A DNA stretch of 9,071 bases from Deltaproteobacteria bacterium. Lineage in GTDB: Bacteria > Desulfobacterota_B > Binatia > Binatales > Binataceae. Location: assembly GCA_021827465.1 (NCBI GenBank), contig JAKAVX010000075.1, positions 1 to 9,071 on the forward strand, given 5' to 3'. Made by a program: the position numbers and the translations under genes. Positions 5,631 through 9,071 of the stretch are shown in pieces; position 1 is the stretch's first letter, and each line of letters begins with the position of its first letter. The notes beneath the pieces were generated by a model. The model made no database searches, had not been told where the DNA came from, and worked only from the letters and a program-made list of their open reading frames with translations.

Positions 5631-6284
5631 TCAGTCCGGTATCCTATCCCGTCTTTCGTCCCATCGCTCCCAGAACGTGACTGCGAGCGCGGGCTTTCGC
5701 TCCGGCCGGGCCCATCGGCCCTTCGGATAACCCATCGGTATCAGAGCCATGTTGGAGTACTCGGGCGGGACGCCGAGACGCACGTCGATTTCCGCGGCGA
5801 ACATCGAATGGAGACTCGTGATCGAAGTGCCCAGACCGTAGCCGCGCGCGGCGAGACACAGGTTCTGAATCGCGGGAAATAGCGCATTGTACATCGGCGT
5901 GCCCGCGCGCCGCGGGTCTGCGTATTTCTTGACGCAGGCGAAAATAAGCACCGGGCATTCGGCGATATGCTCTGCCAGGTAGCGGGCTGACTTGAGAATC
6001 CTGCCCTGCGGGCTGTCAGGCGCTTTTGCGAGGATTTCACGCGCCCCCGGCTTGAGGTAGCGCTCCCAGGCCTGCCGATAGCGAGCGGCGATGAAATCCT
6101 TATTTTCCTGCTCGCGCACCACGACGAAAATCCAGGGTTGGCGGTTGCTTCCGCTCGGACCCATCGTGGCCGCCTCGATTACCTTGACGATTATATCGGC
6201 GGGCACCGGATCGGGCCTGAGCCTGCGCATCGAGCGGGTTGTATAGATCGCCTCGTAGAGGTCGAATTGCGGGTTGCCGTACAT
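5631..6284 (-). CDS. Nitroreductase-family FMN-dependent oxidoreductase
   Basis: A cytoplasmic flavoprotein of the nitroreductase superfamily, whose members reduce nitro groups, quinones, flavins or related substrates with NAD(P)H; the substrate here is unknown. The 217 residues show the usual landmarks in order: the N-terminal FMN phosphate-binding segment TTRSMRRLRPDPVP (15-28), the GPSGSNRQPW motif (42-51) near the flavin, the long central helix PAIQNLCLAARGYGLGTSIT (137-156), and the C-terminal IPMGYPKGR motif (182-190) that contacts the FMN. The length is typical for the family. The ATG at 6284 is placed correctly for these motifs, but I see no convincing ribosome binding site before it, so a leaderless or weakly initiated message is possible. 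It converges on the cytochrome operon with no bases between the two stop codons and is divergent from the secreted propeller gene. Confidence 0.92.
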   Translation of the reverse strand: MYGNPQFDLYEAIYTTRSMRRLRPDPVPADIIVKVIEAATMGPSGSNRQPWIFVVVREQENKDFIAARYRQAWERYLKPGAREILAKAPDSPQGRILKSARYLAEHIAECPVLIFACVKKYADPRRAGTPMYNALFPAIQNLCLAARGYGLGTSITSLHSMFAAEIDVRLGVPPEYSNMALIPMGYPKGRWARPERKPALAVTFWERWDERRDRIPD

Positions 6285-6584
6285 AGGCGCGAAGGGTAGC
6301 AGATCCCGGGCGTGCGGCGGAAATCGCGGCTAGGGCGCGCGCGTTTGGGCGGTCCGGGTTGCGGGCCGGCGCGCGCCGCGTGGGTCGCCTTCGCCGTTCA
6401 TCGGTCGGATACGCGTCCGAAACGTGCGCACCGTTGTGCTTTATCCAGTATCGTTCGGTGCTCTCGACCGTATATACACTTGTTTCGGCAAAAGTTACTA
6501 GCACGATGTACTAACAGTGACGAGCGTTGACTCGACGATGATACGCTGTAAGGTGAGTGCAGCGGCCGTGCAAGGGGTTAGTGG
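6285..6584. other. Intergenic region between divergent genes
   Basis: Three hundred bases without a convincing gene. The left half is very GC-rich and includes the 12-base palindrome CGGCGCGCGCCG (6367-6378). The right half (about 6420-6560) is clearly richer in A and T and includes the palindrome GTATATAC, fitting a shared promoter zone for the nitroreductase and the secreted propeller gene. Open frames here have no protein-like character. Confidence 0.6.
6527..6554 (+). promoter_or_regulatory. Possible sigma-70-type promoter for the secreted propeller gene
   Basis: TTGACT (6527-6532) matches five of six bases of the -35 consensus TTGACA. Sixteen bases later TAAGGT (6549-6554) keeps the first two and the last base of a -10 box. 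It lies 30 bases before the ATG at 6585. The -10 match is weak. Confidence 0.3.
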
Positions 6585-9071
6585 ATGTTGCGGCAGTATC
6601 GTCGCTCGCTCGCTATAGCAGCGCCTGTCGGATGGATAATCGCCCTGCTACTGTTGGCGCTTTTCGGATCAGTAAGTGCGCGAGGCTCGCTGCCGGGTTC
6701 CGAGGCGCCGCCGTTCGCAATCGCGGTGCGGCAAGGGGCGAGGGCGAGATGGTTTTTCGATCGGCAGGGGTACGGCTTCGGAGTTCCGCCGCACGCCTAT
6801 GCGAGAGCGATACAGTGGCTCGCACAGCGGTCGAATCGTGGCTCGCACGACCGGAGCGCGAGTTCGGCGCTTCTGCTGTCGGGCCCGCAAGCCTCTTCGT
6901 CGACATACGGATGGAACTTTCTCGGACCGGAGCCGATCTTTGGCGAGGTCGCGGTCTTCGGGGATGTCGCGGTCGGAAGCGGCACGCTTGCGAACGCTGG
7001 CGGCCGGGTGACGGCGATTGCAGGCGATCCAACGACCAGCGGACGGTTCTTCGTCGGGACTGCGGCGGGTGGGGTGTGGATGACCACCAACGGCGGTGCG
7101 AGTTTCACGCCGATTTTCGACGCGGAGCCGACCGTGGTTATCGGGGCGATTGCGCTCGACCCGACCACCAGCCCTCCCACGCTTTACGTTGGAACCGGCG
7201 AGGCCGACAATTCGGGCGATTCGTACTACGGCGAGGGTCTGTTTGTCTCGACCAACCTGGGCAGCTCGTGGACGCAGATCGACAACGGTGGGTTGTTCGA
7301 CCAGGAAGCGTTCGCCAGTGTCGCGGTCGACACCACGCAGACGCCGCGCCATATCTTCGCCGCGCTCGGTATCGGATCGAGCGCAAGCCGCGCCGACGCG
7401 TCGTTCGTCGAAAGCGACATCGTAAACGACGGGCTCTGGTTTTCGGCCGACGGCGGCAATACCTGGACGCAGCTGCCGTTTACTTCCGCGAGCGCCTGCC
7501 CGGCCTACGGCGGCTACTGCCCGGCCGAGGACGTGGTGATCGATCCCGCGGCGCCGGCGAATGTTTACGCGGCGATTTATCAGTACGGGGTGTTTCACTC
7601 GGCCAACGGCGGGAGCACGTGGAGCGAGATGGCGTTTCCGGGGGTGAGTGCGGGCGAGAGTATCGGGCGCGCCACTCTCGCCGCGAATAACGGGACGGTC
7701 TATGCAGCGCTCGGGGCCGCCGACGGCACGGGATATCTCGGCTTTTTCAAGTCCACGGACGGCGGCAATACGTGGACCGCGATGCAGATGCCGAGCGCGA
7801 CCCTCGGAAGCGTCACGATCGACGGGACGGGGGCGTCGGATTTTTCGCAATCCGCGTTCGATCAGACGCTCGCGATCGATCCGTCGGACCCAACCGAATC
7901 GACCGTCGTGTTCGGCGGGGTCGGCGTCTATCGTTCGACCAACTCCGGTTCCACGTGGACGTTTCTCGCGCAAAGCGGCGGGACCCATTCGGGCCAGCAC
8001 GCGATCGCGTTCGACCCGAGCCATCCGGGGAACTTTCTGCTCGGCAACGACGGCGGGCTTTACGGCTTCGATCCCTCAACCGGCGCGTGGAGCGCACTCA
8101 ATTCGACGCTCGCCGTGGCGCAAGTTCAGAGCGTCGGGCCGAGTCCGAACGATAACGCTTTGCTGCTGGCGGGACTTCAGGACAACGGCACGGTGCTTTA
8201 CAACGGCAGCGCGGAGTGGAACGCGACCGATCAGCTCGACGGCGGATTTGCGCTGTTCGACCAGGTGAATCCGTCGTTCGCCTACCATACCTACGAGACG
8301 TTCCCCGCCGGCCCGATCATAGCGAATTCGACCAACGGCGGAAGTATGTGGAGCTATGGCGCGCCCACCACTTTGATTCGTTCCGCGATGGCCGCGGCGG
8401 ACGACAAGGGCGCGGGATTCTATCCGCCGCTTGCCAGCGATCCAGCAGTTGCGGAACGGGTCCTGTTTGGCGCGCATTCGGTTTACGTATCGACCGACGG
8501 CATGTCCAACTGGAGCCAGCAGACGAGCCAGGATTTGACCGGCGGATGCCAGAGCGGCGCGTGCGCGCTTCAGGACCTCGAGTTCGCGCCTTCCGATGAC
8601 AGCGTCGCGTGGGCGCTCTCGATGCAGACGTTTTCGACCTCGCCGGCCACTCCGTTCAAGGTGTGGGTCACGCAGCAGGCGAACTTGAGCGTTAGCTCGA
8701 CGTATCCCAACGGTGCGTTATGGACCGACGTCACCAGAAATCTTCCCTTCAGCGCGAGCAATACGCAGGCAACCGGCATTGCGGTGAGTCCCTTCAATCC
8801 CGGCACGGCATATTTGAGCGTGTCGGGCTTTACCGCCGCGACCGGTATCGGCCACGTGTTCGTCACCACCGACTACGGCGCCTACTGGTCGCAGGCCGAC
8901 GGAAATCCGACCGACGAAATACCGCCGCCAGCCGGCGCGCTGCCCGATGTTCCGGTTCTGAGAATCCTCATGGACCGCACCGACACGTCGGGGCAGACAA
9001 TCTACGCCGCGACCGATGTCGGGGTCTTCCGCAGTACCGACGGCGGGCAGTCGTGGGTGCCTTTCAATAGA
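6585..9071 (+). CDS. Secreted BNR/Asp-box beta-propeller protein (sortilin/GH74-like), 5' 829 residues, runs off right edge
   Basis: A large exported protein, probably of two or more beta-propeller sheets; its ligand or substrate is unknown. The 829 visible residues start with a signal peptide (basic residues 3-7, hydrophobic core about 12-30, probable cleavage after A32). A linker and the entry motif GRVTAIAGDP...GTAAGGVW (140-165) follow, which begin many BNR propellers. Ten Asp-box motifs of the form S-x-(D/N)-x-G-x-x-W lie at 167-174, 222-229, 287-294, 339-346, 390-397, 451-458, 582-589, 636-643, 761-768 and 817-824. Only four cysteines occur, in two close pairs (C305/C312 and C655/C660), suggesting disulfide-bonded loops outside the cytoplasm. 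The ATG has AGGGG (6573-6577) seven bases upstream. Relatives are often annotated as exo-alpha-sialidase or glycosyl hydrolase, but Asp-boxes alone do not prove an enzyme; no sialidase FRIP motif is visible. No stop occurs before the window ends. Confidence 0.9.
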   Translation, partial: MLRQYRRSLAIAAPVGWIIALLLLALFGSVSARGSLPGSEAPPFAIAVRQGARARWFFDRQGYGFGVPPHAYARAIQWLAQRSNRGSHDRSASSALLLSGPQASSSTYGWNFLGPEPIFGEVAVFGDVAVGSGTLANAGGRVTAIAGDPTTSGRFFVGTAAGGVWMTTNGGASFTPIFDAEPTVVIGAIALDPTTSPPTLYVGTGEADNSGDSYYGEGLFVSTNLGSSWTQIDNGGLFDQEAFASVAVDTTQTPRHIFAALGIGSSASRADASFVESDIVNDGLWFSADGGNTWTQLPFTSASACPAYGGYCPAEDVVIDPAAPANVYAAIYQYGVFHSANGGSTWSEMAFPGVSAGESIGRATLAANNGTVYAALGAADGTGYLGFFKSTDGGNTWTAMQMPSATLGSVTIDGTGASDFSQSAFDQTLAIDPSDPTESTVVFGGVGVYRSTNSGSTWTFLAQSGGTHSGQHAIAFDPSHPGNFLLGNDGGLYGFDPSTGAWSALNSTLAVAQVQSVGPSPNDNALLLAGLQDNGTVLYNGSAEWNATDQLDGGFALFDQVNPSFAYHTYETFPAGPIIANSTNGGSMWSYGAPTTLIRSAMAAADDKGAGFYPPLASDPAVAERVLFGAHSVYVSTDGMSNWSQQTSQDLTGGCQSGACALQDLEFAPSDDSVAWALSMQTFSTSPATPFKVWVTQQANLSVSSTYPNGALWTDVTRNLPFSASNTQATGIAVSPFNPGTAYLSVSGFTAATGIGHVFVTTDYGAYWSQADGNPTDEIPPPAGALPDVPVLRILMDRTDTSGQTIYAATDVGVFRSTDGGQSWVPFNR

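Noticed and set aside
6669..8024. Long minus-strand open frame (451 codons) opposite the secreted propeller gene, and plus-strand frames at 6557-7690 and 7648-8268
   Set aside because: Their translations are arginine-rich and low in protein-like patterning, as expected for antisense or off-frame reading of GC-rich DNA. The frame from 6585 has a signal peptide, Asp-boxes and a ribosome binding site.

Overview
The window looks like chromosomal DNA from a GC-rich, free-living, Gram-negative-type bacterium. It has a sigma-54 activator, exported c-type cytochromes and a large signal-peptide-bearing beta-propeller protein. The gene style (stand-alone biotin carrier, kelch and BNR/Asp-box repeat proteins, NapC/NirT-type quinol dehydrogenase) recalls deltaproteobacterial, Binatota or Rokubacteria-like soil and groundwater genomes. 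That placement is inference; nothing here fixes the taxon.

Left part (1-2310): a major facilitator transporter runs leftward out of the window (5' end at 645). A 70-residue biotin/lipoyl carrier protein (858-1070) is divergent from it. A seven-bladed kelch-type propeller protein lies on the minus strand (1105-2184, possibly to 2307), convergent with the carrier gene.

Centre (2379-5630): this is the most coherent functional unit. A sigma-54-dependent activator with a cysteine cluster ahead of its AAA+ domain (2379-3908) is followed by a 216-base regulatory gap. The gap holds a good -24/-12 promoter (4041-4056) and a dyad with TGT-N10-ACA geometry centred about 124 bases upstream of the predicted start of transcription. 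A second dyad overlaps the -24 element. Downstream lie a short signal-less reading frame with one CxxCH motif that looks like the remnant of a multihaem cytochrome (4125-4403), then three tightly packed genes: a periplasmic monohaem cytochrome c (4562-4918), a membrane-anchored tetrahaem NapC/NirT/NrfH-like protein (4932-5432) and a 63-residue two-helix membrane protein (5439-5630). Together they suggest an inducible route carrying electrons from quinol through the tetrahaem protein to a periplasmic cytochrome. No intact terminal reductase lies beside it.

Right part (5631-9071): a nitroreductase-family flavoprotein on the minus strand has its stop codon directly abutting the stop of the 63-residue gene. 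A 300-base intergenic stretch separates it from a divergent, secreted protein of at least 829 residues with ten Asp-box (BNR) motifs, which runs off the right edge.

I saw no tRNA, rRNA, CRISPR array, insertion sequence or integration site. All functional names come from motifs read by eye; no database search was possible.
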